Source: Telmatospirillum sp. J64-1 (GTDB lineage: Bacteria; Pseudomonadota; Alphaproteobacteria; Rhodospirillales; Magnetospirillaceae). From it: a stretch of 64,000 bases of DNA. The notes below the pieces were generated by a model. That model was not told where the DNA came from. It saw only the letters and a program-made list of their open reading frames with translations, and ran no database searches. The stretch spans positions 1 through 64,000 of the forward strand of contig NZ_SBHN01000020.1 in NCBI RefSeq assembly GCF_006980715.1, given 5' to 3'. The translations under genes were made by a program, and so were the position numbers. Every line of letters starts with the position of its first letter. Position 1 is the stretch's first letter. Shown one piece after another: positions 54,911 through 63,944 of this stretch.

Positions 54911-55020
54911 GACGAATTCCCTAGTTTCCGCCTCGCCCCTCACCCTGTGCAAAACTTGCTTTTTTTGGCCATTCCTCCTCTTGCTAAAGGAGGAAAGCTT
55001 GGTTATGGTCCGGCCCGTTT

Positions 55021-55301
55021 ATGGGCAGCCTCCTCCTCCCCGAGCGTTTTCCCGACGCCCCTGCCGCCCTCTTTTTCCGCCCGGATTTCCCGTTGGAAGC
55101 CTTCTTCGTTTCCACCCTGGTCGTCGCCATTGCCGAAATCGGCGACAAGACGCAGATCGCCACCGTCGCCCTGGCGGCCCAGTTCAACGACATGCTGCTG
55201 GTACGCTGGGCACGACCCTGGGCATGCTGCTGACCAACGTGCCGGCCGTCCTGCTGGGCGGCATCGCCATCGCCGACGGCCTGGGGCTGCTGCGGGGATA
55301 A
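55021..55301 (+). pseudogene. Frameshifted remnant of a TMEM165/GDT1 (UPF0016) transporter
   Basis: The first frame reads AFFVSTLVVAIAEIGDKTQI followed by ATVALAAQFNDMLL, the hallmark E-x-G-D-K-T repeat of GDT1-family Mn/Ca exporters. After about 55198 the homology moves to another frame (LGTTLGMLLTNVPAVLLGG). The second E-x-G-D-K-T repeat and the remaining helices are missing. The gene is thus frameshifted (a small deletion near 55200) and truncated, with family C and A repeats where its 3' half should be. A sequencing error could explain the frameshift but not the truncation. Confidence 0.7.
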
Positions 55302-55331
55302 AAGACGGGCCAGAGGCCCGAAACCATCTTC

Positions 55332-55391
55332 TTAGTGCCTTTGTGTCTTGGTGGCCTCCAGCGGCAGGGAGAAACCACCAAGGCACCAAGG
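55332..55391. repeat. Dispersed repeat family C, second copy
   Basis: TTAGTGCCTTTGTGTCTTGG and an inverted CCACCAAGGCACCAAGG flank a GC-rich loop. It matches the element at 12151-12218 and follows directly after the GDT1 remnant. Confidence 0.75.
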
Positions 55392-55424
55392 GCGTTAGGC
55401 TCCTATACCTCGCCGCCCCCTCCC

Positions 55425-55535
55425 CATGCTTCGAGACGCCGCCAAGGCGGCTCCTCAGCATGAGGGAAATTCCACAAATAAATCAACATGTTGGGCCTCA
55501 TGTTGAAGAGGCCCGCAGGGCCGTCTCGAAGCATG
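55425..55535. repeat. Dispersed repeat family A, inverted pair
   Basis: Copies at 55425-55464 (CATGCTTCGAGACGCCGCC...GGCGGCTCCTCAGCATGAG) and 55496-55535 (CTCATGTTGAAGAGGCCCGC...GGCCGTCTCGAAGCATG) face each other. The stretch up to prpE's terminator holds nothing else I can recognise. Confidence 0.88.
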
Positions 55536-55573
55536 GAGCTTTGCAGATTGTGAGCCACGGCAAGCGATTATAG

Positions 55574-55603
55574 AAAAACGGCGGCTCCCCTCCGAGCCGC
55601 CGT
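55574..55603 (-). terminator. Intrinsic terminator after prpE
   Basis: On the minus strand ACGGCGGCTC pairs with GAGCCGCCGT and is followed by TTTT, 24 bp beyond the prpE stop. Confidence 0.9.
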
Positions 55604-55626
55604 TCCGCCCTTTCCTTCAGCCTCTT

Positions 55627-57543
55627 TTAAACCGGGCTGTTTTCCCTGGCCTTGGCATAGCCGATCTGGCTCAGGGCCTCTTCGATCTCCGGCAGGATGG
55701 TGGGATCGTCGATGGTGGCGGGCATCTTGAAGTCTTGGTGATCGGCGATCTTCTGCATGGTGCCGCGCAGGATCTTGCCCGAGCGGGTCTTGGGCAGGCG
55801 GTTGACCACCGTGCAGGTCTTGAAGGCGGCCACCGGCCCGATGCGTTCACGCACCAGCTGGACGGCTTCCTTGACCACCTGGTCATGGGGTTTGTCCACA
55901 CCGGCCTTCAGCACCAGGAAGCCCAGCGGCAGCTGTCCCTTCAATTGGTCGGCAACGCCGATGACGGCGCATTCGGCGACGTCCGGATGGCTGGCCAGCA
56001 CCTCTTCCATAGCCCCGGTCGACAGGCGGTGGCCGGCGACATTGATGATGTCGTCGGTGCGCGCCATGACATAGACATAGCCGTCCTCGTCGAGATAGCC
56101 GGCATCGCCCGTCTTGTAATAACCGGGGAATTCGGCGAGGTAGCTGTCGAGGAAGCGCTGGTCGGCATTCCACAGGGTCGCCAGCGTACCGGGAGGCAGC
56201 GGCAGCTTGACCACCAGGCTGCCCACCTGACCCGGCTTGGCCGGTTGATGGGCGTCGTCCAGCACCTGGACGTCCCAGCCCGGCACCACCTTGGTCGGCG
56301 AACCATGCTTGACTGGGAAGGGATGCAGGCCCATGCAATTGGCGGCGATGGCCCATCCGGTCTCGGTCTGCCACCAATGGTCGATCACCGGCACCTTCAG
56401 ATGCTGTTCGGCCCAGGCCAGGGTATCGGGGTCGGAGCGTTCACCGGCCAGGAACAATTGCTCGAAGCTGGACAGGTCGTAGCGGGCCAGCATCTCGGCC
56501 TTGGGGTCCTCGCGCTTGATGGCGCGGAAGGCCGTCGGCGCGGTGAACAGCGTGCGCACGCGATGCTGCGCGATCACCCGCCAGAAGGCACCGGCATCGG
56601 GCGTGCCGACCGGCTTGCCCTCATAGACCACGGTTGTGCAGCCGTGCAGCAGCGGCGCGTAGACGATATAGGAATGGCCGACCACCCAGCCCACATCGGA
56701 CGCCGCCCAGTACACCTCGCCGGGCTTGACGTTGTAGATGTGCTTCATCGTCCATTTCAGCGCCACCATATGGCCGCCATTGTCGCGCACCACGCCCTTG
56801 GGCTGGCCCGTCGTGCCCGAGGTATAGAGGATGTAGAGCGGATCGGTGGCGGCGACGGGAACGCAGGCATGCGGCGGCGCCTTGGCGGCCTCGGTCTTCC
56901 AATCCAGGTCGCGGCCCGGCTGCAATTCCGCCAGGGCCTGGGGACGCTGATAGATGATGCAGCGCTCGGGCTTGTGGCTCGACAGACGGATCGCCTCGTC
57001 CAGCAGCGGCTTGTAGGCGATGACCTTGCTGCCCTCGATGCCGCAGGAGGCCGAGACCACCACCTTGGGCTTGGCATCGGCGATGCGGGTCGCCAATTCG
57101 TTGGCGGCGAAGCCGCCGAACACCACCGAATGCACCGCGCCCAGGCGGGCGCTGGCCAGCATCGCAACCAGCGCCTCGGGAACCATCGGCATGTAGATGA
57201 TGACGCGGTCGCCCTTGGCTACCCCTTGGGCCGCCAGCAGCCCGGCGAAGCGCGCCACCTGGTCGCGCAACTCGGCATAGCTGATGCGGCGGATGATACC
57301 GGTGACCGGACTGTCGTAGATGATGGCCGCCTGATCGCCCCGGCCTTCCTCGACATGGCGGTCCACCGCGTTGTAGCAGGTATTGACCATCCCGCCCGTG
57401 AACCAGCGATAAAAGGGCTTGTTGCTGTCATCCAGCACCTTGCTCCAGGGCTTTTCCCAGACAAGATCCTGGGCCGCTTCCCCCCAAAAGCCCTCGGGAT
57501 CCTTGAGGGACCTCTCATACGCCAGATCGTAAGCGTTACTCAT
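55627..57543 (-). CDS. prpE: Propionyl-CoA synthetase-like acyl-CoA ligase
   Basis: A 638-residue AMP-forming short-chain acyl-CoA synthetase. The ATP loop is YTSGTTGQPKGVV, WWQTETGWAI and YKTGDAGYLDEDGY are the A5/A7 blocks, and the regulatory catalytic lysine is in KTRSGKILRG. The C-terminus (KIADHQDFKMPATIDDP) is typical of PrpE rather than Acs. It activates propionate (and likely acetate) to the CoA ester. The ATG was chosen over a TTG seven codons upstream. It is transcribed alone. The CrbS-like symporter-kinase 5 kb away is a plausible regulator. Confidence 0.9.
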   Translation of the reverse strand: MSNAYDLAYERSLKDPEGFWGEAAQDLVWEKPWSKVLDDSNKPFYRWFTGGMVNTCYNAVDRHVEEGRGDQAAIIYDSPVTGIIRRISYAELRDQVARFAGLLAAQGVAKGDRVIIYMPMVPEALVAMLASARLGAVHSVVFGGFAANELATRIADAKPKVVVSASCGIEGSKVIAYKPLLDEAIRLSSHKPERCIIYQRPQALAELQPGRDLDWKTEAAKAPPHACVPVAATDPLYILYTSGTTGQPKGVVRDNGGHMVALKWTMKHIYNVKPGEVYWAASDVGWVVGHSYIVYAPLLHGCTTVVYEGKPVGTPDAGAFWRVIAQHRVRTLFTAPTAFRAIKREDPKAEMLARYDLSSFEQLFLAGERSDPDTLAWAEQHLKVPVIDHWWQTETGWAIAANCMGLHPFPVKHGSPTKVVPGWDVQVLDDAHQPAKPGQVGSLVVKLPLPPGTLATLWNADQRFLDSYLAEFPGYYKTGDAGYLDEDGYVYVMARTDDIINVAGHRLSTGAMEEVLASHPDVAECAVIGVADQLKGQLPLGFLVLKAGVDKPHDQVVKEAVQLVRERIGPVAAFKTCTVVNRLPKTRSGKILRGTMQKIADHQDFKMPATIDDPTILPEIEEALSQIGYAKARENSPV

Positions 57544-57784
57544 CCCGGGTTTCCCCTTCTTCAAGTGGTCAATCCCCAGACAGGAATCACCCTATCCGTT
57601 ATGGGGTCGGAGTGTGCGACAGAACAGACTCCCTTGCCAAGTCATAAATGTACGTAAAAGGATAGGAATTTAGTAGAAACATGACGCGCAATGGCGGCAA
57701 GCGGAAATTTTCCGTCCACAAAGCATCGCCGCCGCCTCTCGTCCCTTTCCTGCCGCGAGCCTTCCCGTCCGGGAAGCGGGCATG

Positions 57785-57806
57785 AAAAAACCGGCCCTGC
57801 GGCCGG
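57785..57806 (-). terminator. Intrinsic terminator downstream of the DUF465 gene
   Basis: On the minus strand CCGGCC-GCAG-GGCCGG is followed by TTTTTT. It lies about 125 bp past the DUF465 stop, giving that gene a longish 3' UTR. Confidence 0.8.
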
Positions 57807-57929
57807 TGGGAATGCTGCTGTTCTTTTGTCCGGGCTTGCCACCACGCAGGCAGGCGACTAAAGCCGTAGGCGGGCCGGCTCCTCGGCCGGGCTTATCCGA
57901 GCAACCGGGCCGCCTTGGTCAGCGAACGG

Positions 57930-58100
57930 CTAGTGCGTCATGCTACTCTGCGTGATTTCGTCTTTGATCTTGAGCTTCTTGCGCTTCAGGTCCGCGAGAA
58001 GGGTTTCATTGGGATATGGTCGCTTCCCTTCCCTTCGAATGGCATCTTCAAGAGCGGCGTGCTTAGCTTTAAGGGACTCGATACGATCCGCAAGGCTCAT
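57930..58100 (-). CDS. DUF465 (YdcH-type) small protein
   Basis: A 56-residue basic helical protein. It starts MSLADRIESLKAKHAALE and contains RPYPNETLLADLKRKKLKIKDE, the DUF465 signature. Function is unknown; most Alphaproteobacteria have it. GGAGGG lies 5 nt before the ATG. It is divergent from ubiX. Confidence 0.92.
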   Translation of the reverse strand: MSLADRIESLKAKHAALEDAIRREGKRPYPNETLLADLKRKKLKIKDEITQSSMTH

Positions 58101-58232
58101 TACAACCCTCCATCAGCATGGGGACGCCCGTATGGAAAAGGATATGCCTCGTCACGCCGTCCTGTCAGTAGGAAAATTACCTTCGACGGGCGGAAAAATG
58201 AGGGAGTATTACTTAATTAGAGGAAGCGCCAT

Positions 58233-58844
58233 ATGAGCAACCGTCCGCGCCTGATCGTCGGCATCAGCGGCGCCTCCGGCGTGATCTACGGCATCCGCAT
58301 GCTGGAGACCCTGCGCCGCCTGGACGTGGAAACCCACCTGGTCATGAGCCGTTCGGCCGAGGTCACCCTGGCCTGCGAGACCGACATGAAGGTCGCCGAG
58401 GTCAAGGCCCTGGCCGATGTCTGCCACAATGCCGAAGACATCGCCGCCGGTCCTTCTTCCGGATCGTTCCGCAGCCTCGGCATGGTGGTCGCCCCCTGTT
58501 CGGTGCGCAGCATGTCGGAAATCGCCACGGGCGTGACCTCCAGCCTGCTCACCCGCGCCGCCGACGTCACCCTGAAGGAACGCCGCCGCCTGGTGCTGAT
58601 GGTACGCGAGACGCCGCTTCATACCGGCCATCTGCGGACCATGCTGACCCTGTCGGAAATGGGCGCGGTTATCGCGCCGCCGGTACCTGCCTTTTATTCC
58701 TGTCCCGCAAGCCTGGATGAAATGGTCAACCATTCCATCGGCCGCGTCCTCGACCTGTTCGGCCTGGACGTGGGTACGCTGAAACGCTGGGGCGAACCCA
58801 CTCAGGAAGGGGGCAAGCCCCGGCGGCGGGGCGCTTCATCCTAG
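58233..58844 (+). CDS. ubiX: Flavin prenyltransferase UbiX
   Basis: A 203-residue flavoprotein that attaches dimethylallyl to FMN, making the prenyl-FMN cofactor of UbiD-type decarboxylases (ubiquinone synthesis). LIVGISGASGVIYGIRMLE, the VAPCSVRSMSEIATGV loop with the flavin contacts and RRLVLMVRETPLH are intact. The C-terminal 15 residues are low-complexity. GAGGAAG precedes the ATG. No ubiD is in the window. Confidence 0.95.
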   Translation: MSNRPRLIVGISGASGVIYGIRMLETLRRLDVETHLVMSRSAEVTLACETDMKVAEVKALADVCHNAEDIAAGPSSGSFRSLGMVVAPCSVRSMSEIATGVTSSLLTRAADVTLKERRRLVLMVRETPLHTGHLRTMLTLSEMGAVIAPPVPAFYSCPASLDEMVNHSIGRVLDLFGLDVGTLKRWGEPTQEGGKPRRRGASS

Positions 58845-59189
58845 GCAGGGGCCGCATCAAAAGAGGTAAGGCCACCCATTGTGAGCAGAAGAACGAGACA
58901 GGAAAATCAAAGTTCCCGTCGAATTAAGTCAGGAAAAACTACTACGAAAGAAGCGTTACTACCTGAGTTATATCCACTTGGTCGTAGCCTTTTCCTGGTC
59001 GTTTACTATTGACCACAGCCCGGAAAGACAGGATGCTCGCGACGCCTACTCCACGGGAGAGACCCACGCCGTGGTCCGGGCACACGCCATTCCCCTTTGC
59101 ACCGCCTATCGAGAGCCTTACGGCCGGTGCGGATTTGAGCCTTTGTGAATTTGAGCCTGATAAATTCGGGAACGAACGACATTAGCCGG
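58845..59189. other. Intergenic stretch without recognised feature
   Basis: I see no gene, strong terminator or repeat here. It presumably holds the promoter of the hybrid kinase. GTG at 59145 lies in frame with the kinase and could be its start. Confidence 0.5.
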
Positions 59190-61898
59190 ATGTCTCGCCT
59201 CCAAAGCAAACCCCATTTACCGCCCATGCTGCATTCCAGCGAAAAAGGTCTTGGCCGTCATGTCCCGGCAGTCCTGGCGGCGGTGCTGGGGATAAGCCTG
59301 TCGGTCGCAGGGCTGGTCACCTTCACCAGCCTCACCGAGCGCGAGATGGACACCCGCCTGGCGCGCGATGCCGGCACGGTGGCCGCAGCCTTGCTGGACG
59401 AGATCGAGGACAATGTCGCCGTCGTCCAGGCCCTGGACAGCCATCTGACGGTATCGCTGGATATCGGCCGCGACCGCTTCGAGCGTTTCTCGCTCAGCAT
59501 CAGCGAAAGATCCAAGGCCGTGAAGGCTCTGGAATGGGTGCCGCGCGTCCCGGCGGAACAGCGCGAGACCTTCGAGAACCGCGCCAATTTCGAAGGCTAT
59601 CTCGATTACCGGATCACCGAACTCGACGCCCAGGGCAACCGGATTCCCGCCGGGGAACGGCCGGTCTATTTCCCCGTCTTCCACCTGGCGCCCTATGAAG
59701 GCAATGAAGGCGTGGTGGGCTTCGACCTGGGATCGGAACTGACGCGGCGCATGGCCCTGATCCAGGCCGGCGAACAGGACACGACCCTGGCCACGGGACG
59801 GATCGAGCTGCTCCAGGAAAAGGGCTCCCACGGCTTTGCCGTCTTCAGCCCCGTCTATCGCCAATATGCCGAGATCGACACGGTCGCCAAGCGCTATGAC
59901 GCCCTGCTGGGCTATGCCGTCGGCGTGTTCCGCATCGAATCCCTGGTCGAAGCGGCCTTCGCCATGATGCCCCCGCTGCCCCTGGACCTTTACATCTACG
60001 ACCGCGCGGGGCCGTCCGAAGACCGCTTCCTCTATTACCACCCGTCCCCCCACCATGACGGCCCCGCTACGCCGCTGCCTGAATCGGAGGTGCGGCGCGG
60101 CCTGCATTGGAGCACCACCCTGCCGGTGGCCGGACGGGAATGGGCCATCGTGCTCAAGCCCCTGCCCAATTACTACGAACCCCATCAGGGCGTGCGCATG
60201 GCCGTCCTTGGCATTGGCCTGCTGATCACCCTGCTGCTGGTGGTCTATCTCAACGAGACCCAGCGCCGCCAGCGCCAGCAGATGGCCTTGACCTCCGAAA
60301 TCACCCGCGCCAACCGCCTGTTGCAGCATGAAGTGGCGGTGCGCATGCGCGTGGAAGAGAATCTGCGCGAACATTCGCGCCATCTCAGCCGTCACCTGCG
60401 CGAGATCGACGCCCTGTACGCTCTGGCCAGCCTTTCGGCCGAAAAGGGTGCCACCTGGGAAGACGTCTGCCAGCGCGCCGTCACCCTGCTGGCCCAATCC
60501 TCGCCCGATCCCGATGTCGGCGTCCGCCTGTCCTGCCAGGACGGCGCCGTCTTCGAGAGCCCCGGCTTCCGCCCCGGCGATTCCGTCCTGCGCCGCCCCG
60601 TCATGGCAGCGGAGACGATCATCGGCTGGATGGAACTGCACCAGAAGGGCGGGGATTTCGTGGTCGAGGACGGCAACCTGCTGGATGCGGCCTGCGAAAG
60701 GCTGGGCAAGTACATGGAGCGCCTGCACGCCCAGGAAGCGGTGCTGGAAGCCAAGGCCGAGGCCGAACATGCCGCCATGTCCAAGTCGCGCTTCTTCGCC
60801 TCGGCCAGTCATGACCTGCGCCAGCCCTTGCAGGCGATGCATCTGTTCCTGCACATCCTGCGCCAGCGCCTGCACGATCCCAAGGACAAGGACGTGGCCG
60901 AGAAGCTGTTCGAGGCCATGAAGACCGCCGATGGCCTGCTCGATTCCCTGTTGCAGGTGGCCAAGCTGGAAGCCGGCACGGTGCAGGCGGAATGCCGCGA
61001 CTTCCCCATCGGTGAATTGCTGACCAAGCTGGGCAACGAATTTGTCCTTCAGGCCGAAAGCAAGGGCCTGCGCCTGAAGGCCCTGCCCTGTTCCCTGTCG
61101 GTCCACAGCGACCCCGTACTGCTGGGCCGCATCCTGGGCAACCTGCTCAGCAATGCCATCCGCTATACCGAAAGCGGCGGCATCCTGCTGGGCGCCCGGC
61201 GGCGCGGAAACATGCTGCGGATCGAGGTCTGGGACACCGGCGAGGGCATTCCGCCCGACCATCTGAAGGCGGTGTTCCAGGAATTCTACCAGATCGGCAA
61301 CCCCGAACGGGACCGCAGCAAGGGGCTGGGCCTGGGCCTCGCCATCGTCGAACGCATGGCGAAGCTGCTGGACCACCGCATCGACCTGCGCTCCCGCCCG
61401 GGACAAGGCTCGGTCTTCGCCGTGGAGGTGCCGCTGTCCGAGGTCTCCACCCCGGCGGCCAAGGCCGCCGCCTCTCCCGCGCCCGGCATCCAACCCGTCC
61501 GTCCCTGTACGGTGGTGGTGGTCGAGGACGAAGCGGCTCAGCGCGACGGCCTGGACATGCTGCTGGGCGAATGGGGGTGCGAGGTCATCGTCGCCGCCAG
61601 CGGCATCGAAGCGGCGGAAAGGCTGCGCAACCGCATCGGCCCTCCGCCCGCCCTGGTCATCTCAGACTTCCGCCTGGGCGAGAACGAGGACGGCAGCGCC
61701 GCCATCCGCCGGGTCTGCGCGGCGGTAGGTCGCAACCTGCCCGCCGTCATCCTGACCGGCGACACCGCCCCCGAACGTCTGGACCAGGACCAGGCCCACG
61801 CCCAGGGCCACAGATTGCTGCACAAACCGGTGGATCCCGAGCGGCTGCGCGAGATCATGATCGAGATCGTCGGCACGGAAGAGCGGCTGCGGGCCTGA
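59190..61898 (+). CDS. CHASE-domain hybrid sensor histidine kinase
   Basis: About 902 residues. A membrane helix (about 24-45) is followed by a periplasmic CHASE domain (about 70-300; ALEWVPRVPAEQRETFE, YFPVFHLAPYEGNEGVVGFDL), a second helix (about 333-355), a GAF-like region and coiled coil. The kinase core has H541 in SASHDLRQPLQAMHLFL and ATPase boxes NLLSNAIRY, DTGEGIP and GLGLGLAIVER. A C-terminal receiver has D826 in ISDFRLGENEDG. It is orphan: no response regulator gene is adjacent. Start is uncertain (ATG 59190 without clear SD; GTG 59145 and ATG 59226 also possible). Confidence 0.9.
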   Translation: MSRLQSKPHLPPMLHSSEKGLGRHVPAVLAAVLGISLSVAGLVTFTSLTEREMDTRLARDAGTVAAALLDEIEDNVAVVQALDSHLTVSLDIGRDRFERFSLSISERSKAVKALEWVPRVPAEQRETFENRANFEGYLDYRITELDAQGNRIPAGERPVYFPVFHLAPYEGNEGVVGFDLGSELTRRMALIQAGEQDTTLATGRIELLQEKGSHGFAVFSPVYRQYAEIDTVAKRYDALLGYAVGVFRIESLVEAAFAMMPPLPLDLYIYDRAGPSEDRFLYYHPSPHHDGPATPLPESEVRRGLHWSTTLPVAGREWAIVLKPLPNYYEPHQGVRMAVLGIGLLITLLLVVYLNETQRRQRQQMALTSEITRANRLLQHEVAVRMRVEENLREHSRHLSRHLREIDALYALASLSAEKGATWEDVCQRAVTLLAQSSPDPDVGVRLSCQDGAVFESPGFRPGDSVLRRPVMAAETIIGWMELHQKGGDFVVEDGNLLDAACERLGKYMERLHAQEAVLEAKAEAEHAAMSKSRFFASASHDLRQPLQAMHLFLHILRQRLHDPKDKDVAEKLFEAMKTADGLLDSLLQVAKLEAGTVQAECRDFPIGELLTKLGNEFVLQAESKGLRLKALPCSLSVHSDPVLLGRILGNLLSNAIRYTESGGILLGARRRGNMLRIEVWDTGEGIPPDHLKAVFQEFYQIGNPERDRSKGLGLGLAIVERMAKLLDHRIDLRSRPGQGSVFAVEVPLSEVSTPAAKAAASPAPGIQPVRPCTVVVVEDEAAQRDGLDMLLGEWGCEVIVAASGIEAAERLRNRIGPPPALVISDFRLGENEDGSAAIRRVCAAVGRNLPAVILTGDTAPERLDQDQAHAQGHRLLHKPVDPERLREIMIEIVGTEERLRA

Positions 61899-61937
61899 TT
61901 CCCGATCTAGGAGGCTACGGAAAACTCCTGTTTTCAT

Positions 61938-62043
61938 CGTCATTCCCGCGAAAGCGGGAATCCATGCTGCCGCAGCATCAGCATTGAGCGGTTCGCATCG
62001 CCACAAGCCTTACATGGACCCCCGCCTTCGCGGGGGTGACGAT
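61938..62043. repeat. Dispersed repeat family B, inverted pair
   Basis: ATTCCCGCGAAAGCGGGAAT (61942-61961) and ACCCCCGCCTTCGCGGGGGT (62018-62037) face each other, bounded by CGTC and GACG, as at 11983-12087. Unlike the others this pair lies between co-oriented genes (hybrid kinase and yajQ). Confidence 0.82.
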
Positions 62044-62140
62044 TCGATGCAAACAGAGCCGTCTTTTTCCGCAGCCTGCTAGGAATCCTTCCTAAATAAG
62101 GCTAGAACGGGCGACGCAACCAAGATAGCCGGAGAATTCC

Positions 62141-62626
62141 ATGCCTTCCTTCGACATCGTGTCCAAGACCGACATGGCCGAAGTCGACAACGCCATCAAC
62201 GGCGTCAGCCGCGAAATCGCCCAGCGTTTCGACTTCAAGGGATCGAAATGCAGCATTGAGCGCAAGGAGGAGGAAATCACCATCCTCGCCGACGACGACA
62301 TGAAGCTGGCGCAGATGCATGAACTGCTGAAGGTCTACCTCACCCGCCGCAAGCTCGACGTGGGCGCGCTGGATTTCGGGACCGAGGAAAAGGCCGCGGG
62401 CAATACCATCCGCCAGGTCGTCAAGGTCAAGCAGGGCATCGACAAGGATCTCGCCAAGCGCCTGGTCAAGGAGCTCAAGGACAGCAAGATGAAGGTCCAG
62501 GCCTCGATCCAGGGCGACGAAGTGCGCGTCACCGGCAAGAAGCGCGACGACCTGCAGGAAGCTATCGCCCTGATCAAGCGGCTGGAGATCGCCCAGCCCC
62601 TGCAATACATCAATTTCCGCGATTAA
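62141..62626 (+). CDS. yajQ: YajQ-family nucleotide-binding protein
   Basis: The 161-residue UPF0234/YajQ protein. MPSFDIVSKTDMAEVDNAIN, RFDFKGSKCSIERKEEEITI and the terminal QPLQYINFRD are diagnostic. Homologues bind cyclic di-GMP or tRNA/rRNA; in Xanthomonas a member regulates virulence via c-di-GMP. GGAG is weak before the ATG (CCGGAGAATTCC). The gene is a single unit. Confidence 0.95.
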   Translation: MPSFDIVSKTDMAEVDNAINGVSREIAQRFDFKGSKCSIERKEEEITILADDDMKLAQMHELLKVYLTRRKLDVGALDFGTEEKAAGNTIRQVVKVKQGIDKDLAKRLVKELKDSKMKVQASIQGDEVRVTGKKRDDLQEAIALIKRLEIAQPLQYINFRD

Positions 62627-62627
62627 G

Positions 62628-62667
62628 AAAAAGCGGGCATCCCTGCCGACATCCCGAAGGGATGCCC
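62628..62667 (-). terminator. Terminator between yajQ and tadZ
   Basis: GGGCATCCCT and AGGGATGCCC form a perfect 10-bp stem with TTTTT just after on the minus strand. It probably terminates tadZ and may act on yajQ as well. Confidence 0.85.
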
Positions 62668-62671
62668 CTCT

Positions 62672-63826
62672 TCACTCCCCGCCCCGTTTCCTCATCCCGC
62701 GCAGCCAAGCCATCAGGCTCGGCTGCTTCTTGTGCGTGAGCGGCCGGCCGGAAAGCTGCAGGGCCAGTTGACGGAGGGCCTCCGTCTGCCTGCCGCCCCC
62801 GGCAAGGCGGCCGAGGCTCGCCATCGGCGCCACCCCCAGGGCTTCGGTGAAATCCTGCGGCGCAAGCTGGCCCCTGCGCCAAGCATCGACCCGGTTCAGG
62901 ACGAGACGCGGCGGACGATCCTCCCCGCGACAGGGCCTCAACGTCTCGAACAGGGCGGCGCAGGCCTGCAAATTCGGCATATCGGGCAGCGCCACCACCA
63001 CCGTCTCGTCGGCGCTGCAAAGACATTCCCGCGTCCAGCCCTGCCAGAGATGGGGAATGTCCAGCACCACATAGGCCACCATCTGGCGGGCCAGATCGAT
63101 CACCTGCTCCAGCGCCTCGGCGTCGATGCCGTGGGAACGGGCAAGGCTGGGCGGCGCGCAGAGGACATGCAGATGCTTATCCTGCCGGATCAGCAGGCGT
63201 TCCATCATTGCCTCGTCCAGGGGTTCGGGGGCCGCCAGGACCTGGGCCAGGGAGTCGCGCGCTTCGAGGGCGAAGGACAAGGCGGAGGTGCCGAAGGTCA
63301 AATCCAGGTCGATCAGGATGACATCCTCCTCGACCGCTTGCCCCAGGAACCGGGCCAGCTTCTGGGCCAGGGTGCTGGCCCCGGTGCCGCCGCGCGCACC
63401 GAAGACGGCGATGCTCCGCCCCCGCACCGCCGCCGCCGGATCGCTGGTGACGACCAGGACGGCCTGGACGATCTCCTGCGCCGTTACCGGCGCCACCAGA
63501 TAATCGCTGATCCCCAGAGCCACCAACTGGCGGTAGGTGGCGATGTCGTTTCCCCTGCCGATGACCATGAGCTTGGTGCCCGGCGCGCAGGTTCCGGCCA
63601 AGGCCGCGAGATGGCCGAGCATGACCTGGTCGTCCTCCCCGGCCTCCTCGAGGATGACCAGGGGCGGCGCCGGGTTTTCGCCATAGTAGGATAGCGCCGC
63701 CGCCAGACCGCCCGGGCGCAAGATGAGGCGCGACTTGGCGAACAGCCGGTCGCAGGCTGCCTCTTCCAGCACCCGCGCGACCGGTTCGGTGGCATGGAAG
63801 GCATCAATCTGGAGTTTCAGGACCAT
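62672..63826 (-). CDS. TadZ/CpaE-like pilus-assembly ATPase
   Basis: A 384-residue protein with an N-terminal receiver-like domain (about 1-125; LVILEEAGEDDQVMLGHL, without a clear phospho-Asp) and a ParA/MinD-type ATPase. The deviant Walker A is FGARGGTGASTLAQ, Walker A' DLDLTFGTS, and VVLDIPHLWQGWT follows. TadZ/CpaE positions the type IVc (Flp) pilus machinery at the pole. The ATG chosen has GGGAG; an upstream ATG adds 15 residues. Rest of the tad locus would lie past the window's end. Confidence 0.88.
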   Translation of the reverse strand: MVLKLQIDAFHATEPVARVLEEAACDRLFAKSRLILRPGGLAAALSYYGENPAPPLVILEEAGEDDQVMLGHLAALAGTCAPGTKLMVIGRGNDIATYRQLVALGISDYLVAPVTAQEIVQAVLVVTSDPAAAVRGRSIAVFGARGGTGASTLAQKLARFLGQAVEEDVILIDLDLTFGTSALSFALEARDSLAQVLAAPEPLDEAMMERLLIRQDKHLHVLCAPPSLARSHGIDAEALEQVIDLARQMVAYVVLDIPHLWQGWTRECLCSADETVVVALPDMPNLQACAALFETLRPCRGEDRPPRLVLNRVDAWRRGQLAPQDFTEALGVAPMASLGRLAGGGRQTEALRQLALQLSGRPLTHKKQPSLMAWLRGMRKRGGE

Positions 63827-63915
63827 GCCACAATCTCCCAACTCCGCCGCCCGGGCCGAGGCCGACGCCATCCCGCGCCGGGAGAGCAACTTTGGTATAT
63901 ACGGCAAATTTTGCT

Positions 63916-63944
63916 TAATTCACCGCCGTTATGCGTCTAGTCAA
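63916..63944 (-). promoter_or_regulatory. Weak candidate promoter of tadZ
   Basis: On the minus strand TTGACT and GAATTA are 17 bp apart about 90 bp upstream of the gene. The -10 is a poor match. Confidence 0.35.

Noticed and set aside
54900-55030. Possible yybP-ykoY manganese riboswitch before the GDT1 remnant
   Set aside because: I find no AAAGGGGAGUA or paired CUACC-type strands. The hairpin TTCCTCC/GGAGGAA there only covers an SD-like sequence.
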